Source of the DNA: an uncultured Hyphomicrobiales bacterium
Lineage (GTDB): Bacteria; Pseudomonadota; Alphaproteobacteria; Rhizobiales; Beijerinckiaceae
Length of the DNA: 64,000 nucleotides
NCBI GenBank assembly: GCA_903861645.1
Contig: CAIOVE010000090.1
Coordinates: forward strand, 1 to 64,000
Direction: 5' to 3'
Shown: positions 18,054 through 28,459 of the stretch, piece by piece
How the letters are laid out: every line of letters begins with the position of its first letter
How positions within the stretch are numbered: the stretch's first letter is position 1
Position numbers and translations under genes: made by a program
Notes under the pieces: model-generated
The model's database searches: none
What the model was told of the DNA's origin: nothing
What the model saw: only the letters and a program-made list of their open reading frames with translations

Positions 18054-18656
18054 TCAGGCGGGGGGAAGCGTGGCGTCGAAGGCGGGGCACGCCGCGCGGA
18101 ACGCGTCGAGCCAGCTGATCAACGAGGGATGGTTGACGCGCCAGTCGGTCTGCTTGCGCCAGTCGATATAGCCCAGCGCGCAGGCCGTGGCGATCGTGCC
18201 GACGTTGACCCTGGTCGCGTCCGGCGGATTGGCGGCGAGGCCCGCGAGACCGCGCTCGACCTTGCCGAGTTGATAGTCGAGCCAGGGCTTGTGATGCAGG
18301 TTCTCGGGGCGATGGCGACCCTCGTAAACGATCAGAATCGCCGCATCCATGATGCCATCGGCGAGCGCCTGCTGCACGAGCGTGGCGAGGCGCGCATCCC
18401 AATCGGTCGGCAATATCTTGCCGCCGCCGGCGAGGTGGTCGAGACATTCGAGAATGACACGGCTGTCGTAAACGCGACGGCCATCGTCGAGCGTCATCAC
18501 GGGCATCTTGCCCAGCGGGTTTTCCTTGCGCAGGGGATCGGCCGGGTCCATCGCCTCGGCGGGCTGAATGGAAATGCGGTCGATCAGACCCAGATGGGTC
18601 GCGGCGATGCGCGCCTTGCGGCCGAACGGCGAGGTTATGGACGTGCGTAGGATCAT
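18054..18656 (-). CDS. Glutathione S-transferase family protein
   Basis: 200 residues: an N-terminal thioredoxin-fold domain (LRTSITSPFGRKARIAATHLGL; NPLGKMPVMTLDDG with the cis-Pro; YDSRVILECLD glutathione-binding segment) and an all-helical C-terminal domain (TIATACALGYIDWRKQ). Ser/Thr rather than Cys lies in the catalytic N-terminal loop. It starts inside the last codon of the AbrB-type gene (4-nt ATGA overlap), so the two are translationally coupled. Conjugation of an electrophile or a maleylpyruvate-isomerase-type reaction is possible. Confidence 0.87.
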   Translation of the reverse strand: MILRTSITSPFGRKARIAATHLGLIDRISIQPAEAMDPADPLRKENPLGKMPVMTLDDGRRVYDSRVILECLDHLAGGGKILPTDWDARLATLVQQALADGIMDAAILIVYEGRHRPENLHHKPWLDYQLGKVERGLAGLAANPPDATRVNVGTIATACALGYIDWRKQTDWRVNHPSLISWLDAFRAACPAFDATLPPA

Positions 18657-19750
18657 CGGGTCTCTCCCTTTGCGGTTTGGCTCGTCCCGCCGCGTCGCAA
18701 CCAGGCGACGAGAAACGGCAGGGAAACATTGATCATGAAATAGCGCGCCAGATGATGCGCGCTGACGAAGATGGGATCAACGCCCAGCGTGAGCGCGAGC
18801 ACCATCATGGCGTCCTGTCCGCCCGGCGCGTAACCGATCAGGGCCGTGCCGAAGGAGACATGGAACAGTTGGGCCGCGAGCGCCGCGCAACCGACGGAAA
18901 TGCCGATCGCCGCGCCAACGGCCACCGCCGTGCCCAGACAAATCGCGCCGAACAATCGCCAGTCGAAATCGACGAAGCGCGACCCGACCCAGGCGCCGAG
19001 CAACGTTTGCCCGCCATTGAGGAACCAGCCGGGCGTTCGCCCCGGCGCATAGCCGAGAAAATGGATGACGCCCGAGACGATCAACGCGCCAAGCAACATG
19101 CCGCCCTGCAAGCCGAGCCGTGTCATCAGCCAGCCGCCCGCGCAGCCGGCCGCCATGGTCGCCAGCAAAATCATGGGCGGATCAACGACCGCGGGGATGC
19201 CCGCGCCCATGTGGCCGCCGGATTCCCACACGATGATCCACGGCAGGACGGTAACGAGGAAAATCAGACGCGACATCTGCACGACCGCGACCTTCGCCGC
19301 GTCGGCTCCCATCGTCAGCGACACGGTGACGATATAGGACATCGACCCCGGCACGGAGGCGAGCAGCGCCATGGCGGGCGGCCAGCCGAACATCAGGCTC
19401 CAGACCGCGGCCGATGCCAGCGTCATGGCGATGACGCAGACGCCCATGAGCGCGATGCTGAGCGGATAGGCGGCGATGTTGGAAAACGTGTCGGGACCGA
19501 CGACGGCGCCGATGGCGACCCCCATGGTCACCATCGCGAGCACGCGCAGCGGCGCCGATATGGGCGTCGCCAGCTTGAACGCCGACAGGATCGCCACGGC
19601 GATGACGGAGCCGGACATGGCGCCGCCGGGCACATGAAGCGAGGCAAAAAGGGAAGCGCCCGCCGCGCCCGCGGCGAGGGTCAGCGCCTCGCCCTTGAGG
19701 GAGCCGATATCGACGCCCGCTTTCGTCCCGCTCCCCGCCACCCTGACCAT
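18653..19750 (-). CDS. AbrB-family polytopic membrane protein
   Basis: 365 residues with about ten hydrophobic helices arranged as two repeats, each with the family's Gly/Pro-rich motif (PGGAMSGSVIAVAIL in the first, VSFGTALIGYAPGGQDAMMVLALTLG in the second). Databases label the family AbrB or ammonia monooxygenase-like regulator, but the sequence is that of an inner-membrane transporter, not a DNA-binding protein. Such genes often accompany Bug binding proteins, as here. It heads the abrB-gst-bug-bug cluster. The substrate is unknown. Confidence 0.82.
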   Translation of the reverse strand: MVRVAGSGTKAGVDIGSLKGEALTLAAGAAGASLFASLHVPGGAMSGSVIAVAILSAFKLATPISAPLRVLAMVTMGVAIGAVVGPDTFSNIAAYPLSIALMGVCVIAMTLASAAVWSLMFGWPPAMALLASVPGSMSYIVTVSLTMGADAAKVAVVQMSRLIFLVTVLPWIIVWESGGHMGAGIPAVVDPPMILLATMAAGCAGGWLMTRLGLQGGMLLGALIVSGVIHFLGYAPGRTPGWFLNGGQTLLGAWVGSRFVDFDWRLFGAICLGTAVAVGAAIGISVGCAALAAQLFHVSFGTALIGYAPGGQDAMMVLALTLGVDPIFVSAHHLARYFMINVSLPFLVAWLRRGGTSQTAKGETR

Positions 19751-19796
19751 CCCGACGCGACCTCGCCGCGGCCGAGTCGCGAGGCGAGCATATTTT

Positions 19797-20225
19797 TCAG
19801 CCCCGCCTGTAGGGGTAGCTCAGGTCGGAGTCGAGAGCGATTTTGAAATGGGCGGCCAGCGCCTCGATGGCGTCCCTATGGGCGGGGAACGGGTCGGCGT
19901 TGGACGGCCCCACAACGATCGACCGGAATCGGTCGGGACTGACGCCCGAGGGCGGCAGCATGGCCGTGGCAAGCCCGGCGCCCTCGCCGTCGCGCAAGGT
20001 GAGAAAGATCGGCATCGAGCGGCGGATGTGGTCCTGCAAGCCGATGTCGCGCTCGATGTAGGGCAAGGAAGCGGGCGGCGCGTAGGTGGCGACGGCGGCG
20101 TCGCGGAACTGGCGGAAATGCTTTTCAACCGCGTGATTCATCAGGCGGGATTCGGCGACCGCCTCCGCCTCGTTGAGCAGGCGGAACCATGTTTTTCCCC
20201 GTGGCGCGTCGCATACGAAATCCAC
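19797..20225 (-). CDS. Uncharacterised 142-residue protein
   Basis: A GTG start at 20225 is supported by GGAGAG 6 nt upstream and gives VDFVCDAPRGKTWFRLLNE; an upstream in-frame ATG adds only basic residues. The protein looks soluble, with no signal or membrane helix: an acidic N-terminal helix, AVEKHFRQFRDAAVATYAPP, SMPIFLTLRDGEGAGLATAMLPP and a C-terminal FKIALDSDLSYPYRRG. I do not recognise the family. It precedes the abrB-gst-bug-bug genes on the same strand by 46 nt and may belong to that transcript. Confidence 0.55.
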   Translation of the reverse strand: MDFVCDAPRGKTWFRLLNEAEAVAESRLMNHAVEKHFRQFRDAAVATYAPPASLPYIERDIGLQDHIRRSMPIFLTLRDGEGAGLATAMLPPSGVSPDRFRSIVVGPSNADPFPAHRDAIEALAAHFKIALDSDLSYPYRRG

Positions 20226-20518
20226 AAGCGCTCTCCGCTTAGGCGCCTCTCGGCGCAATCGCCCCCGCGATCAGATTACGAGCGCCAACCGGGCGGTCAA
20301 CTGAAGTCGCGCCAAAGCGCTGGCGGCGGCGAGAACCGACGGAACGCGCCGAACGCGTGGCTGGCATCTGTCACGGTTGGACCGATGGTCCATTCACGCC
20401 AGTCGTGGAACGTCTCGGTCATCACGCACAATGGCATGGACCGCGCGGATGAAGAGCGGAGCCAACGCCGTCGCCCCGCAAACACGACCACGCAAGTCGC
20501 GAGCTGCTCGGGCCGCGA
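20226..20518. other. Non-coding gap of about 290 bases upstream of an unknown gene
   Basis: No supported gene is seen. A minus-strand reading frame (20297-20491) contains a protein-like stretch (WREWTIGPTVTD) but has no ribosome binding site or recognisable family, so it is not called. The region separates the amidase 3' end from the unknown gene on the same strand and should hold a promoter for the latter, which I cannot place. Confidence 0.4.
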
Positions 20519-22012
20519 TCAGGACAACGGCGGCGCGCTCACGGGCGGCTTGCGATGACGCGTTGCCTGCTCATAGGCGTAGCCAATTTCGATCAGCGTG
20601 GAATCGCTCCAGAGGCGGCCAAGAAATTGCAGCCCCGAGGGCAAATCCTCGCCCGTATACCCCATGGGAACCACCAATGCTGGCCAATGCAGGCTGGAGG
20701 CGATCCAAGTTGTAGTTCCGGTTGGCGTCGTGTTGCGATCGCCGTTGAGCTTGGGCGGATAGCTCGCGGTTGGCATGATGAGAACGTCGACGGCCGCCTT
20801 GTCCATCGCCGCCAGATAGGCGGCGCGCATTTCCGCCTCGTCCGCCTCGAGCTGGTGGACAACGGGATCGTCTGCGGGCGCGGGCGCATCCCGCAGCGAC
20901 TTCAGACCATTTTCATGCAGCGGATGGAACTTGCCGGTCGCGACAAGCTCCTTGACGGTCTTTGGGTATCCCGGCCCGGTGGTGACGAGATAGCGCTCCA
21001 GGGCGGCGCGCACTTCGCTTTCCGGGTGCGGGCGCGGTGGATGCTGGGCAAACTCCGGAATTTCGAGGGGATCGATGATCTCGGCTCCCATCGCGCGCAG
21101 ATCGGCGATGGCCTTTTCGACAAGCGCGGTCACGGCGGGGTCGGAAGCGCCGGGCGGAAAAGCCTGCCGCAATACGCCTATGCGTTTGCCGCGCGCGCCG
21201 TCGGCGCGCAGAAAATCCACATAGCTGGCGGGCGCGCGCCGAGCGACTCCCGACGAGCCAGGGTCGGCCGCGTCTTCGCCGGCGATGACGTCAAGGGTTT
21301 TTGCCAAGTCCGTCAAGGTCCGCGTCATCGGACCCGCGGTATCGCGATTGGAATACAAGCCGATCATGCCCGCGCGCGACACCAGTCCCCAACTTGGTCG
21401 CAAGCCGGTCAGCGCGTTGTTGGAGGACGGATTGCGGATTGATCCCCATGTGTCCGAGCCCAAGCCCACCACGCCGTAGCTCGCGGCAATGCCGCCGCCC
21501 GTGCCGCCAGACGATCCGCCCGTCGCATAGGCCGTGTTGTAGGGATTGCGGGCGAAACCCGGCAGGACCGAATTGATATTGTCGAGGCCGCCGCGCGCCC
21601 ATTCGGACATCGTGACCTTGGCGATCACGATGGCCCCCGCCGCGCGCAATTTTCGAACGATCGTCGCGTCCGTCGTCGGCATCCAGCCGTTCAAGGCCGC
21701 CGATCCGCCCGTGGTTGGCAGGCCAGCCACGTCATAGTTGTCCTTCACGAGCAGGGGAACGCCGTGCATCGGGCCGATGAGTTCACCGGCTTTGCGATAG
21801 GCGTCGTCGAGAGCGGCGGCCTCGGCAAGCGCGCGAGGGTTGATCGCCATGACAAGCCCCAGCGCGGGGCCACGTTTGTCATATGCCTCGATCCGGTCGA
21901 GGCAGGCCTTCACGATGGCGACGACCGTCGTCGCCCCGGAGCGCAGCGCCGCGTGAATATCCGCGATGGACGCTTCCTCAATCGCAAAAGGCTTGGCTCC
22001 GGGGACGCTCAT
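20519..22012 (-). CDS. Amidase signature family hydrolase
   Basis: 497 residues. The catalytic Lys is in GVPLLVKDNYDVAG, the Gly/Ser loop is ATGGSSGGTGGGIAASYGVVGLGSD and the nucleophile Ser is in SDTWGSIRNPSS (the usual GGS is WGS here). The length and C-terminal region (HWPALVVPMGYTGEDLPSGLQFLG) fit fungal/bacterial amidases annotated as Glu-tRNA amidotransferase-like, but partner GatB/GatC genes are absent, so hydrolysis of a small amide is more likely. The start MSVPGAKPF fits the usual N-terminus; upstream sequence is not protein-like. No signal peptide. Confidence 0.87.
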   Translation of the reverse strand: MSVPGAKPFAIEEASIADIHAALRSGATTVVAIVKACLDRIEAYDKRGPALGLVMAINPRALAEAAALDDAYRKAGELIGPMHGVPLLVKDNYDVAGLPTTGGSAALNGWMPTTDATIVRKLRAAGAIVIAKVTMSEWARGGLDNINSVLPGFARNPYNTAYATGGSSGGTGGGIAASYGVVGLGSDTWGSIRNPSSNNALTGLRPSWGLVSRAGMIGLYSNRDTAGPMTRTLTDLAKTLDVIAGEDAADPGSSGVARRAPASYVDFLRADGARGKRIGVLRQAFPPGASDPAVTALVEKAIADLRAMGAEIIDPLEIPEFAQHPPRPHPESEVRAALERYLVTTGPGYPKTVKELVATGKFHPLHENGLKSLRDAPAPADDPVVHQLEADEAEMRAAYLAAMDKAAVDVLIMPTASYPPKLNGDRNTTPTGTTTWIASSLHWPALVVPMGYTGEDLPSGLQFLGRLWSDSTLIEIGYAYEQATRHRKPPVSAPPLS

Positions 22013-22285
22013 TGGCTGGCTTTCTTTTGACGATCCGACCAGAGAACAGCGGCAAGAACGGCGCCAACATGTTCTGCGCATCGCGCCTGACGCCTCCGTC
22101 TGAATCGCGCCAGTATTCGCCAGCTCGTCGGCGGCGAACGCCTCAGACCCGCATTGACAAACCGGCCCCGCGAAGACTTGTTGAGCGACGCACGGAACGC
22201 GCATGTCAAAAGCGATCGGGAAATTGTTTTCCGAGGGTCGTTGACCGCTTGCGTTTTTTCGCGCCCAAAAAACTGGAGGATCGTC

Positions 22286-23203
22286 GTGCCCAGCCAAGCT
22301 TCGCCCTACCTTCCCGGACCGGACACGCGGACGGAGCTCGTCGAATTCGCGAGTGGCGGCAGGCGCGTCCAGGGCGCGCTTTTTTCACAAGCGAGGGAAA
22401 CGACGCGCGACGGCGTTCTTCTGATCCATGGCGTCGAATCCTTCTGGTATTCGGGCCCATCCATGTTTCTCGCCTGCGGGCTGGCCGACCGCGGGTTCAC
22501 GACGCTCGCCTACAACGGCGTTCATTCCGGACAGGGCTTTCGTCTTTCGAATTTCGAGGACGCGGTCGCCGAGGTCGGCGACGCGATCGCCTACTTCAAG
22601 TCGCGCGGCGTCGAGCGTGTGTTTCTCGCCGGGCATAGCCTGGGAACACCCATCGTCCAGCGTTACGCGGGCGGCGCGCCGGATACATCGCTAGCGGGCG
22701 TTGGTCTTTATGGGCCGCACATCAGCATACCCGAGGTGACACGCGACTCCCTTCTGGGACCGGACGCCTACGCCCGCTTTCGCGACCAATGCCGCGCGCT
22801 CGTCGCCGCGGGGCGCGGCGAGGAAATACAGCTCCTGCCCTATCGCGGTTCGCGCGTGATCGTGACTTCGGCGCGTTCCTTTCTCTCCTATCGGGATGTC
22901 GAAACGAGCAAGGCCTCGGTCGCCGACGCCGCCGCGCGTATCCGCGTTCCCATGGCGATCTTCTATGACCGCGCGGACAACATCCAGGGTCTGGGCGCGG
23001 TGACGCTTCGAGAGACAATCGCGCGGCGGATCGTCGAGGCGGCCGCGCTCGCGCCGCGCGTTGATATCGAGATCATTCCCTCCACCGAGGGCAACACACC
23101 CGTCGAGGCGCATTCCTTTCTTCACAAGGAACATGTCGTCGTTGAACGCACGGTATCGTGGTTGGGTTCGATAAAAGCCGAACTTCACGGTAAAGATCGG
23201 TAG
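22286..23203 (+). CDS. Alpha/beta hydrolase
   Basis: 305 residues, GTG start 5 nt behind GGAGGA (22275-22280). Features: VLLIHGVESFWYSG (oxyanion region), the nucleophile elbow FLAGHSLGTPIVQRY, a probable acid in IFYDRADNIQG and a C-terminal His in VEAHSFLHKEHVVV. Soluble cytosolic esterase/hydrolase with unknown substrate. It stands alone, divergent from the amidase, and ends just before the tRNA-Leu gene on the other strand. Confidence 0.8.
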   Translation: MPSQASPYLPGPDTRTELVEFASGGRRVQGALFSQARETTRDGVLLIHGVESFWYSGPSMFLACGLADRGFTTLAYNGVHSGQGFRLSNFEDAVAEVGDAIAYFKSRGVERVFLAGHSLGTPIVQRYAGGAPDTSLAGVGLYGPHISIPEVTRDSLLGPDAYARFRDQCRALVAAGRGEEIQLLPYRGSRVIVTSARSFLSYRDVETSKASVADAAARIRVPMAIFYDRADNIQGLGAVTLRETIARRIVEAAALAPRVDIEIIPSTEGNTPVEAHSFLHKEHVVVERTVSWLGSIKAELHGKDR

Positions 23204-23226
23204 TTGGGTCGTCCACCGGGAGTGGA

Positions 23227-23311
23227 TGGTGCCCCTGGCCGGAATCGAACCAGCACTCCTTGCGGAACTCGATTTTGAGTCGAGCGCGTCTACCAGTTCC
23301 GCCACAGGGGC
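23227..23311 (-). tRNA. tRNA-Leu (anticodon CAA)
   Basis: The minus strand reads GCCCCTG at the 5' end and CAGGGGC-A-CCA at the 3' end (CCA encoded, at 23229-23227), giving a 7-bp acceptor stem. The anticodon arm is CTCGA / loop CTCAAAA / TCGAG, so the anticodon is CAA (reads UUG). A long variable arm (TTCCGCAAGGAGT region) marks a type II tRNA, as required for leucine, and the T arm contains GGTTCGATTCC. 85 nt in all. Confidence 0.97.
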
Positions 23312-23438
23312 TCGCCGGAGGACCGACGATCAGCGTCGATGTAAGGCCGGCGCGAGGCCTCGTCAACAGTCACGGGGCGCATTGACGCAACGGATGGTCG
23401 CCTTTAGGTTCGCGCCGTTCTCACGACCATGGATTCTC

Positions 23439-24254
23439 ATGCGGTTGATCATTTCGGTGTGTCTGGCGTCCGTCGCTCTCGCGGGATGCATGCCCACCCA
23501 GGACATGACCACCGCCGGCCTTGATGCGGGCGCGAAAGTCGCCGCCGTCGACGCGATCGGCGAGTCCAGGGCTTCCGGAACCACGGCGGAAGACTCGGCA
23601 AACGCTCCTGTCGTCATGGCCAGCGCCTACGCGCCGCCGCTTGACGCGCCGTTACCCCCGCCCCGGCCGGATTTCGAGGGCGTATCGCCGGCCTCCCGCG
23701 CGCTGGGCGCCGTCGTGGCCGATGCGCAAAGCGTCGACAAGGCTCTCGACGAACACGCCTTGAAACCCGCCGCCAAGGACGCCCCGGCGCTGGTCGTGGG
23801 CGCTGTCGCCGCCAACCCGGACGAGGACGAGGCCGAGCCCGCGTCATCCCCCCTCCAGATGGCTTCGCTCGCCGCCGCCGGGCACGAGCCCGACTCCTTC
23901 GCCCGCGCCCGGGTCATGCCGCCGCGCCCCACGGGCGCCTCGCCCGGCTATTACGCCGCCTATGACGATACCGATGTTTCGTGTTTCCCGGCCTCCCTGC
24001 ACGACGCGCTGAACACCATCGCCGCGCATTACGGAAAATCGGTCGAGGTCACCTCGGGCAAGCGCAACCGCGGGCGCGCCCATTCCATGCATCGCTATTG
24101 TCTCGCCGCCGACATCCGCGTCGAGGGCGTCGGGCCGCAGGCGCTCGCCGCCTTCGCGCGCAACGTCGAGGGCGTCAACGGCGTCGGCACCTATCGCTAC
24201 AACACCGTCACCCATATCGACGTACGGCAGGAAAAGATGGCCTGGCGCTACTAA
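23439..24254 (+). CDS. Lipoprotein with C-terminal peptidase M15-like (YcbK/DUF882) domain
   Basis: 271 residues. Start MRLIISVCLASVALAGC gives a lipoprotein signal with lipobox LAGC. A long Ala/Pro-rich, low-complexity linker (residues 20-170) follows. The last 90 residues are an M15A-like domain: VTSGKRNRGRAHSMHRYCLAADIRVEGV and THIDVRQ, supplying the His...Asp...His zinc triad (HxxxxxxxD, HxD). A role in peptidoglycan cross-link trimming at the envelope is inferred. A longer reading frame extends back across the tRNA-Leu gene and should not be used. Confidence 0.8.
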   Translation: MRLIISVCLASVALAGCMPTQDMTTAGLDAGAKVAAVDAIGESRASGTTAEDSANAPVVMASAYAPPLDAPLPPPRPDFEGVSPASRALGAVVADAQSVDKALDEHALKPAAKDAPALVVGAVAANPDEDEAEPASSPLQMASLAAAGHEPDSFARARVMPPRPTGASPGYYAAYDDTDVSCFPASLHDALNTIAAHYGKSVEVTSGKRNRGRAHSMHRYCLAADIRVEGVGPQALAAFARNVEGVNGVGTYRYNTVTHIDVRQEKMAWRY

Positions 24255-24267
24255 GGCGCCGCTTGCC

Positions 24268-25023
24268 TCAGACGCTGCGCCCGTCGCCATCGACCATGCG
24301 GTCGAGATGGGCGAGATCATCGCGTAAAATATCGATCCATCCGCGAATTGTCGCGGCGCCGCGCGTCGCGCCGCCCGGCGGGCGCGACACCATGGCCAAG
24401 GCGAAATCGGCGATCGCGTCCGCGATATCGATCTCGCGCAATCGCCCCGCCGGCTTGAACCATTCAACCGTCCAGTTGCACATGCCGAAAATGCCGAGCG
24501 CCGCGAGATGCGGGTCGACGGCGCGAAAAAAACCCGCCGCCGCGCCCTCGGCGATCACCGCCGCGAAACGCTCCAGCAAATCGCGCTTCCCGCGCTGCTG
24601 GGTGGCGCGCGCCGGCTCCGGCAGGTGCCGCTCCTCGCGCAAGAGAACCGAGAATTGCGCCGGTCGCTCCAGAATAACGAGGGCATGCGCGCGCACGATC
24701 TCGCGCAGGATCAAGGGCGGGTCGCGGTCGGGCGAGGTCGCCGCGATGCGGGCCGCCTCGCGCTCGGTGCGCAGGGTGATCTGCTCGACCAGCGCCGACA
24801 GAATGTCGTGCTTGTCGCGGAAATGGTAATAAAGCGCCGGACGGCTCAGGCCGGCGGCCTTCGCGATGTCCTGCATGCTCGTGGCGGAATAGCCGCGCAC
24901 ATGAAAAAGCTCCGCCGCCGCCGCGAGGATGGGCTCGCGGGCGCCTTGGCGAGCGGACGGTTTGTCTAGGTCAGTCAGGGCGATGCTCCGGTCGTCCAAG
25001 CCTTGCCAGATTCGGCCGATCAA
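24268..25023 (-). CDS. TetR family transcriptional regulator
   Basis: 251 residues. The helix-turn-helix is classic TetR: REPILAAAAELFHVRGYSATSMQDIAKAAGLSRPALYYHFRDKHDIL (about residues 29-75). The C-terminal ligand domain is of the KstR2/AcrR-like type (PAQFSVLLREERHL, FGMCNWTVEWFKP), often associated with acyl-CoA or aromatic-CoA effectors. It is divergent from the salicylyl-CoA-hydroxylase-like gene, 41 nt apart, with a palindrome between them. Repeats of that palindrome lie at two other promoters in the next 12 kb, making this the obvious candidate regulator. The exact start is uncertain. Confidence 0.88.
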   Translation of the reverse strand: MIGRIWQGLDDRSIALTDLDKPSARQGAREPILAAAAELFHVRGYSATSMQDIAKAAGLSRPALYYHFRDKHDILSALVEQITLRTEREAARIAATSPDRDPPLILREIVRAHALVILERPAQFSVLLREERHLPEPARATQQRGKRDLLERFAAVIAEGAAAGFFRAVDPHLAALGIFGMCNWTVEWFKPAGRLREIDIADAIADFALAMVSRPPGGATRGAATIRGWIDILRDDLAHLDRMVDGDGRSV

Positions 25024-25030
25024 AACGAAT

Positions 25031-25055
25031 TGTCAAATTTCTGACATTGGTGTAA
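25031..25055. promoter_or_regulatory. TetR operator candidate in the divergent promoter
   Basis: Two overlapping palindromes share one half-site: TGTCA-N6-TGACA (25031-25046) and TGACA-TTGG-TGTAA (25042-25055, one mismatch from TGACA-N4-TGTCA). They fill the 41-nt gap between the tetR start and the flavoprotein start, so binding would repress both genes. The second form recurs perfectly at 29799-29812 and 37416-37429. Confidence 0.6.
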
Positions 25056-25064
25056 AGCCGATGC

Positions 25065-26198
25065 ATGAAGATTGATGTTCTGGGCGCCGGGCCCGCCGGC
25101 CTGTTTTTCGCCGCGCTGATCAAGCGCGCCAACCCCAATTATGTCGTCCGGGTATTCGAACAAAACGCACCGGACGTCACCTTTGGCTTCGGCGTCGTTT
25201 TGTCGGGGCGCGCGCTGAGCTTCTTGTCGGAGGGCGACCCCGACATCGCCAGCCGCATCGCGCCCGTTGGCGAAACATGGACGGACCAGCACATCGTCCA
25301 CCGCGGCGAGACCATCGTGATCGACGGCGCCGGGTTCACCGGCCTCGGCCGCGTGACGATGTTGTCGATCCTCCGGGATTTCGCCGCCTCGGCGGGCGTT
25401 GATATCCATTTCAATCATCGCGTGGCGCCCGACGCGCACGAGGATTGCGATCTGCTCGTCGCGGCGGATGGCGCCAACTCCGCCTTTCGCGACGCGCACG
25501 CGGCGTCGTTCGGAACACGCGTGGTCGATCTTTTGAATTATTTCGCGTGGTATGGCGTCGAGACGTCCTATCCCAGCCATACGCTGACGTTTCAGCCGCA
25601 TGGCGCGGGCGCCTTTTGCGCGCATCATTATCGCTACCGCCCGAACATGAGCACCTTCGTCGCGGAGGCGGACCCTGGCGCGTGGAACGCGGCGGGCATG
25701 CACGCGATGGACAACGAGGAGCGTCGGCTCTTCACGCAGGCGTTCTTCGCCGAGGCCTTGCACGGCAAGCCGCTGATCAGCAATCGCTCATTCTGGCGCC
25801 GGTGGCGGCTGGTCACCAATGATCGCTGGTCGCACAAGAACATCGTCCTGATCGGCGACGCTTTGCGCACGGCGCATCCCTCGATCGGCTCGGGCACGCG
25901 TCTCGCGATGGAAGACTCGATCGCCCTGTGGCGCGCCCTGCGGGAGGGCGGCCGCGACCTCGCCAGCGCGCTCGCGCGCTTCGAGGCGGAGCGCAAGCCC
26001 ATTCGCGAGAGGCTCAACAACGCCGCCGTGGCGAGCATCGCCTGGTACGAGGACATGGCCGCGCGCATGGCCATGCCATCCTACGATTTCGTCATGGATT
26101 ATCTGCTGCGCACGGGCGTGATGACGCCGGCCCGGCTGGAGCGCGACAGTCCGGATTTCATGCGTCGGTATCACGCGTGGAAGGCCGGATCAGCCTAA
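25065..26198 (+). CDS. FAD-dependent hydroxylase, salicylyl-CoA / anthraniloyl-CoA monooxygenase type
   Basis: 377 residues. N-terminal FAD site MKIDVLGAGPAGLFFAALIKR and E-Q at the end of beta2; FGFGVVLSGRAL; VAADGANSAFR; and the second FAD motif VLIGDALRTAHPSIGSGTRLAMEDS. The FGFGVV and HPSIGSGT segments recall the flavin half of salicylyl-CoA 5-hydroxylase and 2-aminobenzoyl-CoA monooxygenase, which act on CoA thioesters. Unlike the latter it lacks the second (reductase) half, having single-domain size. It faces the TetR gene across a palindromic operator. The EntE-like ligase in the same region could supply an aryl-CoA or aryl-AMP precursor (inference). Confidence 0.75.
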   Translation: MKIDVLGAGPAGLFFAALIKRANPNYVVRVFEQNAPDVTFGFGVVLSGRALSFLSEGDPDIASRIAPVGETWTDQHIVHRGETIVIDGAGFTGLGRVTMLSILRDFAASAGVDIHFNHRVAPDAHEDCDLLVAADGANSAFRDAHAASFGTRVVDLLNYFAWYGVETSYPSHTLTFQPHGAGAFCAHHYRYRPNMSTFVAEADPGAWNAAGMHAMDNEERRLFTQAFFAEALHGKPLISNRSFWRRWRLVTNDRWSHKNIVLIGDALRTAHPSIGSGTRLAMEDSIALWRALREGGRDLASALARFEAERKPIRERLNNAAVASIAWYEDMAARMAMPSYDFVMDYLLRTGVMTPARLERDSPDFMRRYHAWKAGSA

Positions 26199-26212
26199 AT
26201 CCAGTCATGAAA

Positions 26213-26238
26213 AAGACGCGCCCAGAGAGGCGCGCCTT
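26213..26238. terminator. Bidirectional terminator between flavoprotein and groEL
   Basis: AAGACGCGCC and GGCGCGCCTT pair in a 10-bp stem with one mismatch around a CAGAGA loop, followed by TTTCTTG on the plus strand and preceded by an A-run (T-run on the minus strand). It lies between the convergent flavoprotein gene and groEL and can serve both. Confidence 0.75.
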
Positions 26239-26265
26239 TCTTGTTTCAAATGAGCGCCGGGTGGA

Positions 26266-27894
<1,629 letters not shown>

Positions 27895-27992
27895 TTTGGA
27901 TTTTCCTGGTGATGCGCGCGCGCGACGCCCGTGTCGGACGGCGCGCGGGAATGAAAGGGAATTCTATCGAAGGCGTTTGGCGAGCGACGTCG

Positions 27993-28280
27993 TCAGGCGA
28001 GAACGCCCATGACGTCGGATTCCTTCATGATGAGGAGGTCGTCGCCGTCGATCTTGACCTCGCTGCCCGACCACTTGCCGAACAGAACCTTGTCGCCCTT
28101 CTTGAGATCGATGGGGATCAGCTTGCCGGCCTCGTCGCGCCCGCCGGGACCGACCGCGACGACAAGACCTTCCTGCGGCTTTTCCTTGGCGTTGTCGGGG
28201 ATGATGATGCCACCTTTCGACTTCGCCTCGCCTTCGAGGCGCTTGACGACGACGCGATCATGCAGCGGACGGAATTTCAT
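27993..28280 (-). CDS. groES: Co-chaperonin GroES (Hsp10)
   Basis: 95 residues: [35 protein letters not shown], with the mobile loop SKGGIIIPD that docks to GroEL, then [14 protein letters not shown] (roof loop) and [30 protein letters not shown]. Normal length. It is the first gene of the groES-groEL operon; the 98-nt spacing to groEL is typical. The start ATG at 28280 follows GGAAAG. Confidence 0.98.
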   Translation of the reverse strand: MKFRPLHDRVVVKRLEGEAKSKGGIIIPDNAKEKPQEGLVVAVGPGGRDEAGKLIPIDLKKGDKVLFGKWSGSEVKIDGDDLLIMKESDVMGVLA

Positions 28281-28384
28281 GGGAACGGCTTTCCGGGTTG
28301 GCCCCCCACGAACGGGGAAACCGCCACGCAGCAAGCTTGAAACTGGGAGAAAATCCGGCGCCGATGAAAACGCGCGCCTGAACT

Positions 28385-28413
28385 TATATGGTCACGCATG
28401 CGGCGCATTGCAA
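28385..28413 (-). promoter_or_regulatory. Candidate groESL promoter
   Basis: On the minus strand TTGCAA (28413-28408) and CATATA (28390-28385, followed by AG) are spaced by 17 nt, about 105 nt upstream of the groES start. No CIRCE element (TTAGCACTC-N9-GAGTGCTAA) is seen between here and groES, so HrcA control is unlikely and heat induction would depend on sigma-32-type recognition. The assignment is by eye only. Confidence 0.45.
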
Positions 28414-28459
28414 TGACTGCTTTCGCGGCGGGCGATAATTCGCCGCCATCCGGGACGAT

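Noticed and set aside
20297-20491. Small minus-strand gene in the gap after the amidase
   Set aside because: A short protein-like stretch exists, but there is no ribosome binding site, no family match and no clear start.
23226-23438. N-terminal extension of the M15-like lipoprotein back through the tRNA-Leu gene
   Set aside because: The extension is the antisense of the tRNA (a common false start, MVPLAGIEPA). The lipoprotein signal begins at 23439.
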